Below, piece by piece: positions 1-9,200 of a stretch of 64,000 bases of DNA; the stretch's first letter is position 1; the number at the start of each line of letters is the position of its first letter. The notes beneath the pieces are model-generated. The model was not told the DNA's origin. It made no database searches and saw nothing but the letters and a program-made list of their open reading frames with translations. Where the stretch lies: contig NZ_CP137134.1 in the NCBI RefSeq assembly GCF_033095785.1, forward strand, positions 682,001-746,000, written 5' to 3'. The stretch is from Nitrosospira sp. Is2 (GTDB lineage Bacteria; Pseudomonadota; Gammaproteobacteria; Burkholderiales; Nitrosomonadaceae). A program made the position numbers and the translations under genes.

Positions 1-216
1 CTCTATGGACTTCAACACGACCCTATCGGACCTATAACGGAACATCACGGACAGCGCCGCCCCTATCATGTAGACGTGATGAGCATGCTTGATCGAATGT
101 ACGAAACCCACAAACAGATCTGGGAGCTGCTAACCGATTACGGCAGAGTCAGACCTATGGGTGACCCAGCGGCGCCAGGTCCGGCATCCGCTATCCCCGT
201 CCTTTCAAATCACTGA
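1..216 (+). CDS. C-terminal end of an unidentified protein (cut by window edge)
   Basis: Frame 1 is open from the first base to a TGA at 214-216, giving 71 residues of the C-terminus of a protein that starts outside the window. The stretch contains a short helical part (residues 27-47, DVMSMLDRMYETHKQIWEL) followed by a Pro/Ala-rich tail. I do not recognise the family. The open frame could be chance at this length, but the composition is protein-like and there is no competing frame. The next gene starts 137 bases downstream. Confidence 0.4.
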   Translation, partial: LYGLQHDPIGPITEHHGQRRPYHVDVMSMLDRMYETHKQIWELLTDYGRVRPMGDPAAPGPASAIPVLSNH

Positions 217-353
217 AATGAAAGCGCTGCGCCGACCGATGCGCTGCCCATTCCATCTGACAATCCACGCCTGTCAGCATCTTATCCGCCAGTATCTTAT
301 CCGCCGCTCTGCCCCATCCCAGGCTTAGTGGTTACCCCGCATGACTATAGATC

Positions 354-803
354 GTGATAATTAAAATAAACGTGGCGCGTGTTGTCCTGTTTGCATACCT
401 GCTGAGTGCCTCACTATTCGGGGCAGGCTTTGCCAACGCCACGGAATCTTACGAGGTAATAACCAACGCTACCGTTAGTGAGAAAACGCTGCCCAAGACT
501 TCCCTGCGCGCTATCTTTGGGATGCGGCTTCATACCTGGCCGGACGGCACTGCGATAAGAGTATTTGTGATGCCCGATGATGCTCCACTTCACGCGGCAT
601 TTTCGAAGGAAAAGCTGAACGTTTTTCCCTATCAGCTTCGCTCGGCATGGGATCGATTGGTATTTTCCGGTACGGGCCAAGCGCCCGAGACAGTTCATTC
701 ACCAGAAGAAATGCTAGCCAAGGTGGCGAGTACGCCTGGAGCGATCGGTTATTTAACTAAATCCAGGATGGATGGTAGAGTCAATGTACTCCAGATCAAA
801 TAA
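354..803 (+). CDS. Periplasmic phosphate-binding-protein-like (PstS-like) small protein
   Basis: This 149-residue protein has an N-terminal signal peptide (hydrophobic residues 8-25, likely cleavage after ANA near residue 29). A compact domain follows that resembles the single-lobe PBP-like proteins annotated as phosphate ABC transporter substrate-binding proteins. Family-typical segments are LRAIFGMRLHTWPDG (about 51-65) and the closing PGAIGYLTKS. No ABC permease or ATPase is nearby, so a transport role is doubtful; these stand-alone proteins often sit next to porins and c-di-GMP genes, as here. The start used is GTG at 354; a second GTG six codons later is possible. The 3' end overlaps the porin gene by 32 bases, which suggests co-transcription. 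Confidence 0.7.
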   Translation: MIIKINVARVVLFAYLLSASLFGAGFANATESYEVITNATVSEKTLPKTSLRAIFGMRLHTWPDGTAIRVFVMPDDAPLHAAFSKEKLNVFPYQLRSAWDRLVFSGTGQAPETVHSPEEMLAKVASTPGAIGYLTKSRMDGRVNVLQIK

Positions 804-2124
804 CCCCATTCGCCACCACGTGACATGGGCTATCAGATTGATAGTCCTGCCGGCCTTACTATGGGGTTGCCCTGCCCAAGCGGACAAGCTGCCTGAACTG
901 CCGAAGCTATCAGAAATAAAGTTGCCTAAGCTGCCCAAGCTGCCCGAGATGCCACCGCTGCCTCACAACCTGCAAATACATGGCTTTGCAAGCCAGGGGT
1001 GGCTAATGAGTTCAGGCAACAATAATGTGTTTGGAAAAAGCTCATCCGATAGCGGCAGCTTCGACTTCCGGGAACTGGGCCTGAATGCTTCCATGCGGCC
1101 GCTGACCAATCTCCAGTTTTCCGCGCAGATGATGTCACGCACAGCAGGGGAAGGCAGTCCCGGCAACATTCGGCTGGATTATGGGTTCATTGACTATACG
1201 TATTTCACGGGCGAAACCAGTAAATTGGGAATACGTCTGGGCAGAATGAAGACCCCTCTTGGCTTATATAATGATACTCGCGACGTCGCGTTTACGCGCC
1301 CTAGCATTCTTTTGCCCCAGTCCATCTACTTCGATCGCACTCGCAAGCTTGCGCTTGCCGCGGACGGGGTGCACCTGTACGGCGAATACCGTACCGATTT
1401 GGGAGACATCTCGTTCCAGGCCGGGGTAGTACGTCCATTGGTCCGGGGCGCGGAAACAGAAGTGGCCTTGCTCGGTGAAACCTGGGCTCGCTTACCAGGG
1501 CACTTTACGCCGAACGTGCTGTATACCAGTCGCGTAATGTACGAACTCGATGAGGGAAGAATTCGCCTTGCATTCAGCGCGTCACAGCTGAACATTAATT
1601 ACAGCCCCGAAATCGGGAAAGCTGATCTTAGCGCGGGTTCTTTTCAATTCACGCCGCTGATCTTCTCGGCCCAGTATAACGCGGAGCGCTGGAGCCTCAC
1701 ATCCGAATATGCAATCCGCCACCTCGAATTCAAGAATTTCACCAATTCCTTGGTTAAGTCCAGTGGGTTGCTAGATACCCTGAATTACACCGGAGAGAGT
1801 TACTATTTCCAGGGGGTCTATCGCTTTACCCCCGCTTGGGAAGCTTTCGCTCGGTATGATGTTTACTATGCAAACAGGGACGACCGTAGCGGAAAAAAAT
1901 GGGCCGCCACGACTGGTGCTGCCGGGCATAGCCGCTTCGCGAAGGATATCGCAGTGGGTATCCGCTGGAATGTTACCCCGCAGTTCATGCTGCGCGCGGA
2001 ATATCACCGCGTCGACGGTACGGGCTGGCTCTCGCCTCTCGATAATAGTCAAACTCGTCCGAGTCACCTAGTGCCGCAGCAAGAGTGGGACCTCTTCTCA
2101 ATTCTCGGTTCCTACCGGTTCTAG
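772..2124 (+). CDS. Outer-membrane porin with Leu-Pro repeat linker
   Basis: The 450-residue product has a signal peptide ending in CPAQA near residue 37. A short low-complexity linker of repeated KLPxL units follows (about 39-65), and then a long stretch of alternating aromatic/polar strands typical of a beta-barrel, ending with a terminal aromatic (SYRF) as outer-membrane barrels do. The N-terminal barrel region (GFASQGWLMSSGNNNVFG) resembles porins of the DcaP/OprP-like type that accompany sensor genes in beta- and gammaproteobacteria. An alternative start is the ATG at 784. The gene overlaps the upstream periplasmic protein gene and runs nearly directly into the GGDEF/EAL gene, so the three probably form one operon. 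Substrate is unknown. Confidence 0.75.
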   Translation: MVESMYSRSNNPIRHHVTWAIRLIVLPALLWGCPAQADKLPELPKLSEIKLPKLPKLPEMPPLPHNLQIHGFASQGWLMSSGNNNVFGKSSSDSGSFDFRELGLNASMRPLTNLQFSAQMMSRTAGEGSPGNIRLDYGFIDYTYFTGETSKLGIRLGRMKTPLGLYNDTRDVAFTRPSILLPQSIYFDRTRKLALAADGVHLYGEYRTDLGDISFQAGVVRPLVRGAETEVALLGETWARLPGHFTPNVLYTSRVMYELDEGRIRLAFSASQLNINYSPEIGKADLSAGSFQFTPLIFSAQYNAERWSLTSEYAIRHLEFKNFTNSLVKSSGLLDTLNYTGESYYFQGVYRFTPAWEAFARYDVYYANRDDRSGKKWAATTGAAGHSRFAKDIAVGIRWNVTPQFMLRAEYHRVDGTGWLSPLDNSQTRPSHLVPQQEWDLFSILGSYRF

Positions 2125-2132
2125 CGAGCAGG

Positions 2133-5048
2133 ATGCGACAGAATCTCAACAAAGGCTTGGTTCAGCTGGACGGCACCGTTGGTCTTGGCCGCCGCTTCCT
2201 GGGCCTGAAATGGAAGGTGTTGTTGCTAACCAGCCTGATCCTGATCGCCATCGTCGTTTCATTCACGGGCATTACCTACCTGAGCTTGATGGATGATTTT
2301 GAAAGCCAGAGAGACGCACAACATCAGCGTTATGCGAGCGAAGTCGAAGGCCTCATAGATCAGGTCGCCAGAAATCTGCATCAACTGGCAGAACTGATTC
2401 CTTTTATGGAAGGGATGAGTGCGGATCTGCTTGAGGGCAACGGAACAAGCATTACTGAAACGTTCGACCCGTATTGGGCATTGCTGCAGCTTAGCGAGGG
2501 CATAGAACTAATGCGTTTTTATGATAATTCGCATCAGCTGCTGGCTAGCTGGGGTAGTTTCGAAAAGGATACTCAAGAAGGCTTGATGTTGGACTGGGTT
2601 CGCGAGGTCAATTCGCGAGAACAGCCGATCAACCCGCTGCGTTGCAAGAAAAACTGCACTCAATTCGCGGTAGCACCCCTGCTGGTTGAGGGAAACAAAG
2701 TCGGCGTCGTGGTGATCGGCACTCCACTCGTGGATGCGATTTTGGGCTTCAAGAATATTTCGGGGGCCGACATCGGTCTGCTGATCAAAGAATCGGGCGA
2801 TTCATCCAGCAGTCACGATTCAAGAATTTCAAAATGGAAGGTGCGCGTCGCCGCACTCACCAGCAGCGAAAAAAATAAGCTGATTCTCAATACGGTCGCG
2901 GAGCAATATCCGGATTTCAGTAGCCTTGAAAATGGCGTACAGGGGTTCTGGGGCAATCGCTACCAGCACCTGCAACTGCTCGCTCTGGATAGAATAAATC
3001 CCTCGGATAAGGCTCAGTTGATCGTTATCACCGATACCACTTCCACTGTTCGCACCATCCAGAATTCGACGCAGCAGAACATTATCGTGGGCATCGTGGG
3101 GCTCGTGCTGTCCGAGATCCTGCTGTTTGTCATCCTCACGAAGCCCCTGTCGCGGCTCAAACACATCGTATTCACGCTGCCGCTGCTAGCCCGAAGCAGC
3201 TTCCAGGACTTCCGCGCCTCACTGCGTTACGCAGGCCAGAAACAATGGCTGAAGGATGAAATCGACATGCTCGACGAAACCGCGGTCGCGCTTTCTCATC
3301 AGCTTGAAAAACTTGAAGAGCAGGTCGCCGACCGGACCCGTATTCTGGCGCGGAAAATGGATGAATTGAGCAAAGAAAGGGATTTCATTACGAATTTGCT
3401 CGATATCGCGCAGGTAATCGTAATGACTCAAAACGCTAATGGACAGATTCTCACGCTGAATGCCCATGGAGAAATGCTTATCCAGTTTTCGGAAGGCGAA
3501 CTTCAGGGAAAGCCATTCATCGACATGCTGGCCCTGGACGGAGACTCGCAAGATCTGCCTGCGCGTCTTGAGGAGGTGCGTTCCGCGCGGCGCGACCAAT
3601 TGCGCCATGAAGCCAATATTTTGTGCAAGGATGCATCGCTCCGGCACATCCTGTGGCTGCATTCCCGGCTGACCAGACATGCTGCTGATGACCCCGCGCT
3701 GTTATCAGTCGGTCTGGATATGACCGAACACAAGCGTACGCAAGGCAGGCTGGCCTGGCTCGCCGATCACGATCCGTTAACCGATTTGTTCAATCGGCGC
3801 CGCTTTCAGGAAGAGCTGGAACAGATGCTGAATCTGGCCGCGCGCTATAAACATTCGGGCGCATTGCTATTCTTCGATCTGGACCAGTTCAAATACATCA
3901 ACGATACCAGCGGCCATCAGGCCGGCGACGCCCTCCTGAAGATGGTTGCCCGTATGCTGTTGGGCAGTATTCGCAGCGTGGACATACTGGGGCGGCTGGG
4001 AGGCGATGAATTTGCGGTAATCCTGCCCCAGACCACCACGGAGGGAGCGATAGAAGTAGCAAAAAACGCGCTTGCCTGCCTGAACCAGGGAAGGATCATG
4101 GTGAACGGGCGAACTCATACCGCTTCGGCCAGCGTTGGCATCGCACTTTTCCCCGAGCATGGAAACAATGTTCATGATCTCTTGGCGGCAGCAGATCTGG
4201 CCATGTATCAGGCAAAGGAAGCCGGGCGTGGCAGCTGGCATCTGTTTTCCGATGAGGAGAAAACCAGGGAACGCATGCACACCCTGGTTTATTGGAAAGA
4301 AAAGATCGAGCATGCCCTTCTGCACGACCGGTTCCTGTTCTATTACCAACCCATCATGCATATCGCGGACAAAACTATCGATCATTACGAAGTGTTGCTG
4401 CGTATGCTGGACGATGATGGAACAATACTGGTTCCTCACTTTTTTATACCCGCTGCAGAGCAGACCGGTCTTATTCACGCCATTGATCATATGGTGTTGA
4501 GGAAAGCCATCGCGAAATCCGCGGAAATCAGACGCCGGGGTCATTCCATTCGTTTCTCCATAAACTTATCCGCTCATGCATTTCATGATCCCGAACTGTT
4601 ACCGATCCTGAAGGAAACGTTCGCTCGATATGACGCGGATCCTTCCAGCTTCATGTTCGAGATTACCGAGACGGCGGCGCTGGAAGATCTATCCGCTGCC
4701 CGCACGTTGATGGAAACGATCAAAATGCTCGGTTGCAGTTTCACGCTGGATGATTTTGGAGTGGGTTTTTCGTCGTTCTATTACATACGACAACTGCCAA
4801 TCGACGTGGTAAAGATAGACGGTTCCTTTATCAGAAACCTGGCCGAGAGCCCCGATGACCAGATCCTGGTCAAAGCGTTATGTGAGGTGGCGAGGGGATT
4901 CGGGAAGAAAACGACGGCAGAGTTCGTAGAGACGGCAGCGACTCTTGCAGTGCTTGAGAAAATGGAAATCGACTATGCTCAAGGTTTTCTGATCGGGACG
5001 CCCGCCCCAGCCCATGAGTCCCCGTTCAAAGACTTCTTGGAGACTTAA
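2133..5048 (+). CDS. Membrane-bound GGDEF/EAL cyclic-di-GMP enzyme with PAS domain
   Basis: A 971-residue two-domain c-di-GMP protein. Membrane segments lie near residues 29-51 and 316-335 and bracket a roughly 260-residue periplasmic sensor region of cache-like size. After a coiled linker (about 385-415) comes a PAS-like domain (about 416-525). The GGDEF domain (about 540-705) has an intact LGGDEFAV signature near 622 and the upstream DHDPLTDLFNRR start. The EAL domain (about 720-965) carries EVL instead of EAL near 752, but the FEITETAAL, DDFGVGFSS and VKIDGSFI motifs are present, so both activities are plausible. I chose ATG 2133, just after the porin stop, because GAGCAGG precedes it; an upstream in-frame ATG at 2085 lies inside the porin gene. 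The periplasmic input suggests coupling to the two secreted neighbours. Confidence 0.9.
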   Translation: MRQNLNKGLVQLDGTVGLGRRFLGLKWKVLLLTSLILIAIVVSFTGITYLSLMDDFESQRDAQHQRYASEVEGLIDQVARNLHQLAELIPFMEGMSADLLEGNGTSITETFDPYWALLQLSEGIELMRFYDNSHQLLASWGSFEKDTQEGLMLDWVREVNSREQPINPLRCKKNCTQFAVAPLLVEGNKVGVVVIGTPLVDAILGFKNISGADIGLLIKESGDSSSSHDSRISKWKVRVAALTSSEKNKLILNTVAEQYPDFSSLENGVQGFWGNRYQHLQLLALDRINPSDKAQLIVITDTTSTVRTIQNSTQQNIIVGIVGLVLSEILLFVILTKPLSRLKHIVFTLPLLARSSFQDFRASLRYAGQKQWLKDEIDMLDETAVALSHQLEKLEEQVADRTRILARKMDELSKERDFITNLLDIAQVIVMTQNANGQILTLNAHGEMLIQFSEGELQGKPFIDMLALDGDSQDLPARLEEVRSARRDQLRHEANILCKDASLRHILWLHSRLTRHAADDPALLSVGLDMTEHKRTQGRLAWLADHDPLTDLFNRRRFQEELEQMLNLAARYKHSGALLFFDLDQFKYINDTSGHQAGDALLKMVARMLLGSIRSVDILGRLGGDEFAVILPQTTTEGAIEVAKNALACLNQGRIMVNGRTHTASASVGIALFPEHGNNVHDLLAAADLAMYQAKEAGRGSWHLFSDEEKTRERMHTLVYWKEKIEHALLHDRFLFYYQPIMHIADKTIDHYEVLLRMLDDDGTILVPHFFIPAAEQTGLIHAIDHMVLRKAIAKSAEIRRRGHSIRFSINLSAHAFHDPELLPILKETFARYDADPSSFMFEITETAALEDLSAARTLMETIKMLGCSFTLDDFGVGFSSFYYIRQLPIDVVKIDGSFIRNLAESPDDQILVKALCEVARGFGKKTTAEFVETAATLAVLEKMEIDYAQGFLIGTPAPAHESPFKDFLET

Positions 5049-5145
5049 AACCTCACAGTTACCGGTGGCCGGGGGCGAGAGTCTTTATTGGAGCACGCAT
5101 CTCAGGCATAGTTCGGTGTCGGCCGGCTATGCGTGAACGTGAGGT

Positions 5146-6321
5146 TCACGGCTCATCAGGATCGGTATCGTCCACCGCGTTGCCTGGTTCTACCTTGCCA
5201 TGCAAAGCCGCAACATCGTGCTGAACGCTTCTTCCGGAAATTTTTGGCGTGGAACACACGACGTCGGCATTTTGTGCACGATGGCGCAGTGCATGATCCA
5301 TCAGCACCATCGCCAGCATCGCTTCGGCGATCGGGGTAGCGCGGATGCCCACGCAAGGGTCGTGTCTGCCGTGGGTCTTCACTATCACCGGCTGACCAGT
5401 CTTATCTATTGAGCGTCTCCCGAGACGGATGCTGGAAGTCGGCTTAATGGCAATATTCACGACGATATCCTGACCGGTCGAAATACCGCCCAATATACCG
5501 CCCGCGTTGTTGCTCAGGAATCCCTCCGGCGTCATCTCGTCGGAATGCTCCGTACCTCGCTGAGCCACCGCCGAGAACCCTGCGCCTATTTCTACGCCCT
5601 TGACCGCATTGATGCTCATCATCGCATAGGCAATTTCCGCATCCAGCCGATCATATACTGGCTCACCCCACCCAACCGGCACGCCTTCGGCCACCACGCA
5701 GATTCTCGCGCCGACCGAGTCGCCGGATTTACGCAGCGAATCCATGAATGCTTCGAGATTCGGGACCAAATCGGGGTCAGCGGCAAAAAATGGATTCTGA
5801 TCAACGGCGTCCCACTGTTTGAACGGAACTTGCACCGGCCCGAGTTGGGCCATGAAGCCGCGTATTTCCAAACCATATTTCTCACGCAGCCATTTTCGGG
5901 CAATGGCGGCAGCCGCTACGCGTACGGCGGTTTCACGCGCGGAAGAGCGGCCACCGCCCCGGTAATCACGTATTCCATATTTTTGCCAGTAGACATAATC
6001 CGCGTGTCCGGGCCGAAAAGTGTCCATGATTTTACTGTAATCCTTGCTCCGCTGATCTTCATTACGAATCAGTAGCGCAATGGGTGTTCCCGTAGTCTTT
6101 CCCTCAAACACTCCCGAAAGAATTTCCACGGTATCGGACTCCCGCCGCTGGGTCACGTGCCGGGAAGTACCCGGCTTGCGGCGATCCAGATCGCGCTGGA
6201 TATCTTCAGCGGATAATCCCAGCCCCGGAGGACAGCCATCCACGACACAGCCGATAGCCGGGCCATGGGATTCCCCAAAAGACGTGACGCAAAAAATCTT
6301 GCCGAAAGTATTGCCGGACAT
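5146..6321 (-). CDS. aroC: Chorismate synthase
   Basis: Catalyses the last common step of aromatic amino acid synthesis, conversion of EPSP to chorismate using reduced FMN. The 391-residue product starts MSGNTFGKIFCVTSFGESHG, contains the first family signature GESHGPAIG (about 16-24), the second signature HADYVYWQKYG plus RGGGRSSARET (about 106-131), and the third, GRHDPCVGIRATPIAEAM (about 316-333). It is about 25-30 residues longer than the usual 360-residue enzyme because of a C-terminal tail rich in Asp and Pro. It is a single gene facing the upstream GGDEF/EAL gene tail to tail, separated by 97 bases. Confidence 0.97.
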   Translation of the reverse strand: MSGNTFGKIFCVTSFGESHGPAIGCVVDGCPPGLGLSAEDIQRDLDRRKPGTSRHVTQRRESDTVEILSGVFEGKTTGTPIALLIRNEDQRSKDYSKIMDTFRPGHADYVYWQKYGIRDYRGGGRSSARETAVRVAAAAIARKWLREKYGLEIRGFMAQLGPVQVPFKQWDAVDQNPFFAADPDLVPNLEAFMDSLRKSGDSVGARICVVAEGVPVGWGEPVYDRLDAEIAYAMMSINAVKGVEIGAGFSAVAQRGTEHSDEMTPEGFLSNNAGGILGGISTGQDIVVNIAIKPTSSIRLGRRSIDKTGQPVIVKTHGRHDPCVGIRATPIAEAMLAMVLMDHALRHRAQNADVVCSTPKISGRSVQHDVAALHGKVEPGNAVDDTDPDEP

Positions 6322-6412
6322 TTTTGTTGTTCTCGCAAAAACAAGCCTCGAAGTTTAACATATCTCACTTGGTCCACTTTAGGTCCACTATTTAGCCTCA
6401 TCAACTAAGGCC

Positions 6413-6601
6413 ATGGAAGAACCCGATCCTGACAAATTAAAAGGGCCTGGCGGTTTGACCCTGCGCCAGATTCACGAGCAGGTAAAGCTGAGTACAGCTC
6501 GCGACCAGCTGGACCGTACACTGAACAACTCTACTGAAACGGTCGGCCGCTGGCAGCGATTTGTGCGCTACTTCCGGAAAAAACGCTTGATAAAGTCATG
6601 A
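6413..6601 (+). CDS. Small conserved-looking hypothetical protein
   Basis: A 62-residue ORF beginning MEEPDPDKLKGPGGLTLRQ, with a charged helical middle and a very basic end (RYFRKKRLIKS). Its stop overlaps the start of the following oxidoreductase gene as ATGA, the usual sign of translational coupling, which supports it as a real gene. No motif reveals a function. It lies head to head with aroC across about 90 bases that must hold both promoters. Confidence 0.55.
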   Translation: MEEPDPDKLKGPGGLTLRQIHEQVKLSTARDQLDRTLNNSTETVGRWQRFVRYFRKKRLIKS

Positions 6602-7599
6602 GAGCTGTCGTAATGAACGCGGCGGGTGGTCCGGATGTGCTGACTCCCGCCGATATCCCTGCCCCCGTCCTGACCGGGCCGTACAGTGTGCTGGTGAAGC
6701 TGCATGCGGCTGGCGTTAATCCCATCGACACCAAGGTACGGAAAGCTAATATGTACTACCCGGATAAATTGCCTTCAATTCTGGGCTGCGACGGCGCCGG
6801 GGTTGTGGAAAGGGTTGGCAGTTCAGTTACGCGCGTGCGGCCTGGAGATGAAGTCTATTTCTTCAACAACGGTTTAGGTGGGCCAGCCGGTGCCTACGCG
6901 GAGTATTCGGTGGTGCAGGAAGATTATCTCGCATTCAAACCTAAAAACCTTTCCATGCTCGAAGCTGCCGCTTTACCCGTCCCGGTACTTACAGCCTGGG
7001 AAGCACTCGTCAATCGAGGCCATTTGGGTGAAGGAGAATCCACGCTGATTCACGCGGGCGCAGGTGGCGTCGGCCACATCGCAATTCAGCTTGCACATTA
7101 CCTGAATGCGCCTGTCGCCACGACCATTTCCAGTCCTGAGAAGGCTCGGTTCGCCCAGGCGCTAGGCGCAGAACGGACGATCGACTACACCAGGGAGGAT
7201 TTCGTCGAAGCGGCAACCAACTGGACGCATGGGGAAGGCGTAAGACTGGTCATGGATACGGTTGGGAGCCAAACCTTTTGCAAGTCGTTTGGCGCAACCC
7301 GGCTTTACGGTCGCATGGTAACGCTACTCTCGACAACGTGTGAAATGGCGCACACCAATACCGCGCGGCTCCGCAACCTGAGCATCGGTTATGTGCAAGT
7401 CGCGGCTCCGCTTTATTTCGGTCTGCATTCGGCGCGTCTCGTACAGACGCGCATACTTGAACATTGCGCGATCTTATTCGAACAGGGCGCGCTCAAGGTC
7501 CACATCAGCGAGGTCCTCCCGCTGGAACAAGCCGCCGATGCGCACCGCATAATCGAGGCGGGTCACGCCATGGGCAAGATTGTGCTGCAAATATCGTAG
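6598..7599 (+). CDS. Zeta-crystallin-type quinone oxidoreductase / medium-chain dehydrogenase
   Basis: A 333-residue member of the MDR superfamily, likely an NADPH-dependent reductase of quinones or enals in the cytoplasm. The N-terminal GroES-like domain has the family pattern GVNPIDTKVR and GCDGAGVVERVG. The Rossmann region contains HAGAGGVGHIAIQLA (about 156-170), and the C-terminus ends in the typical AHRIIEAGHAMGKIVLQ. The catalytic and structural zinc cysteines of true alcohol dehydrogenases are absent, which points to the quinone oxidoreductase branch. The start overlaps the stop of the preceding small ORF (ATGA). Confidence 0.85.
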   Translation: MRAVVMNAAGGPDVLTPADIPAPVLTGPYSVLVKLHAAGVNPIDTKVRKANMYYPDKLPSILGCDGAGVVERVGSSVTRVRPGDEVYFFNNGLGGPAGAYAEYSVVQEDYLAFKPKNLSMLEAAALPVPVLTAWEALVNRGHLGEGESTLIHAGAGGVGHIAIQLAHYLNAPVATTISSPEKARFAQALGAERTIDYTREDFVEAATNWTHGEGVRLVMDTVGSQTFCKSFGATRLYGRMVTLLSTTCEMAHTNTARLRNLSIGYVQVAAPLYFGLHSARLVQTRILEHCAILFEQGALKVHISEVLPLEQAADAHRIIEAGHAMGKIVLQIS

Positions 7600-7629
7600 C
7601 AACGACTAGCACATCCTATCGTCCGGGGC

Positions 7630-9114
7630 TTATTCAGAGTCCTGCAACATTTCAACTCCCCAAGCCACTCCAAACCCTGTGACATCAGTACTCACGGCGC
7701 CCAATCCGCCCTTGTTATTGCTGCCGGAGAGATCCATGTGCAACCAGGGAGTATCCCCGACGAATCGGCTCAGGAAGCGCGCAGCGAGAATATGATCCGC
7801 CTCGCCCTCCAGGGTGCACTGCTTGACGTCTGCGATCTTGCTTTCCAGCTCTGTTTCGTAATCCGCATCCATAGGAAATGCCCAAATGCGCTCGCCACTT
7901 AATCGTCCCGCGGCCAGAGCCCTTTCGGACAGTTCTTCGCGGTTACTGAAAATACCGCTGTAACGTGATCCCAGCGCGACGTGCATGCTTCCGGTCAGCG
8001 TGGCGAAATCGAATATCACATCGGGGTTTTGTTTGCCAGCCAACGACAGGGTGTCCGCCAGCACCAGCCGCCCTTCGGCATCGGTATGGACGATCTCGAT
8101 AGTCGAGCCATTCAGCGCTGTTATGACGTCATTCTGCTTATACGCGCGCGGGCTGATGTGATTTTGGGCAATTGCAAGCCAGCAATCGATATTTACCGGC
8201 AGGTCGGCCCGCGTCGCAGCCAGCAATATCCCCACAGCAACAGCGGAACCATTCATGTCCTCGTGCATACCCTGCATGTATCGAGCTGGTTTCAGGTTAT
8301 GGCCTCCGGTATCAAAACAGATGCCTTTACCCACCAGGGCCACGGTTTTGCGCGAGTTTTCTACCCGTCGCTGCAAATGCACTATCGCGGCGTCCTCCTG
8401 GTCGCTGCCTTGGGCCACCGCGACAAAGGCGCCCGCGCCCATCTCGCGCAGTTTTTTCAAATCGAATTCTTCATATTTCCAGTGTTCGGCCTCGGCGAGT
8501 TGCTTGAGAAGGTCGCGATACAGCGCTGGGGTCAGCTCGTTAGGCGGGAGCACCGTAAGTTCGCGCGTAAGGAAATTTCCCTCCGCTTTGGCGCGCAGCA
8601 GTGCAGGTGCCTCTGCGTGGTATCCGTGCAGGGTGATGTTTCCCAGCGGTTGCTTGTCGGTGTCTTTTTTACCAGTTTTTCGTGAAGGCAAGGGCACGCC
8701 GTTGATCCATGCCACGTAGACCGCAAGTTGCGCCAGGGCCGCCTTCTGCTGGTCATTACCATATACGGCCACGTTGATTTCAGCCGGGCTTTCCTCAATT
8801 AACAGCTGCACTGCTTTTCGCATTCGCGTCTGCTGCTCGAAGGAAGACTTGCCCAGATCCACTGCTACCCAGACGCATAAAGCGCCGCTCGGGAGGTTTG
8901 CGGACACCGGTGTTTCGCCAATTTGGTCAAACTCCATCTTGCGGCGCGACAATAGCGCTTCAAGTACACTATTACCTAAAAAATCCAGGCTTTCTCCCGG
9001 CTTGGCCGCTGCCTTACCCGATGCCGCAGGCTGCTGCGGAAGCGCGACCAGGATGTGCGTTGCCTTGATGGATGAACTGATGGGGGAAGCGATTTGCGTC
9101 AGCGAAGCGAGCAT
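7630..9114 (-). CDS. Leucyl aminopeptidase family protein (peptidase family M17)
   Basis: A 494-residue cytosolic metallo-aminopeptidase of family M17. The C-terminal catalytic domain has GKGICFDTGGHNLKP (about 262-276) with the metal/catalytic lysine and aspartate, HEDMNGSA with a metal aspartate, and HTDAEGRLVLADTL. The last is the M17 signature NTDAEGRL with its first Asn replaced by His; the metal-binding Asp and Glu are kept. The N-terminal domain (1-180) is divergent and resembles the PepB-like branch more than classical PepA. Transcribed divergently from thyA, with 86 bases between the starts. Confidence 0.88.
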   Translation of the reverse strand: MLASLTQIASPISSSIKATHILVALPQQPAASGKAAAKPGESLDFLGNSVLEALLSRRKMEFDQIGETPVSANLPSGALCVWVAVDLGKSSFEQQTRMRKAVQLLIEESPAEINVAVYGNDQQKAALAQLAVYVAWINGVPLPSRKTGKKDTDKQPLGNITLHGYHAEAPALLRAKAEGNFLTRELTVLPPNELTPALYRDLLKQLAEAEHWKYEEFDLKKLREMGAGAFVAVAQGSDQEDAAIVHLQRRVENSRKTVALVGKGICFDTGGHNLKPARYMQGMHEDMNGSAVAVGILLAATRADLPVNIDCWLAIAQNHISPRAYKQNDVITALNGSTIEIVHTDAEGRLVLADTLSLAGKQNPDVIFDFATLTGSMHVALGSRYSGIFSNREELSERALAAGRLSGERIWAFPMDADYETELESKIADVKQCTLEGEADHILAARFLSRFVGDTPWLHMDLSGSNNKGGLGAVSTDVTGFGVAWGVEMLQDSE

Positions 9115-9200
9115 TGGCGACGGGCCTCAAAAATAAGCTATTATAGCTCGTTGTTCCAAGCTCGATTCTATCCCTTAAAGCGCTTTTGTAGCTTCCTGCC

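Noticed and set aside
3867..4544. 225-codon minus-strand frame inside the GGDEF/EAL gene
   Set aside because: Antisense to conserved GGDEF and EAL motifs; no ribosome site or family resemblance, so it is a shadow frame.
8100..8130. Inactive M17 peptidase because of HTDAEGRL
   Set aside because: Only the first Asn of the signature is changed; the metal-binding Asp and Glu and the catalytic Lys are retained, so activity is plausible.
7981..8685. 234-codon plus-strand frame across the aminopeptidase gene
   Set aside because: Antisense to the M17 catalytic domain; its sequence has no protein family character.
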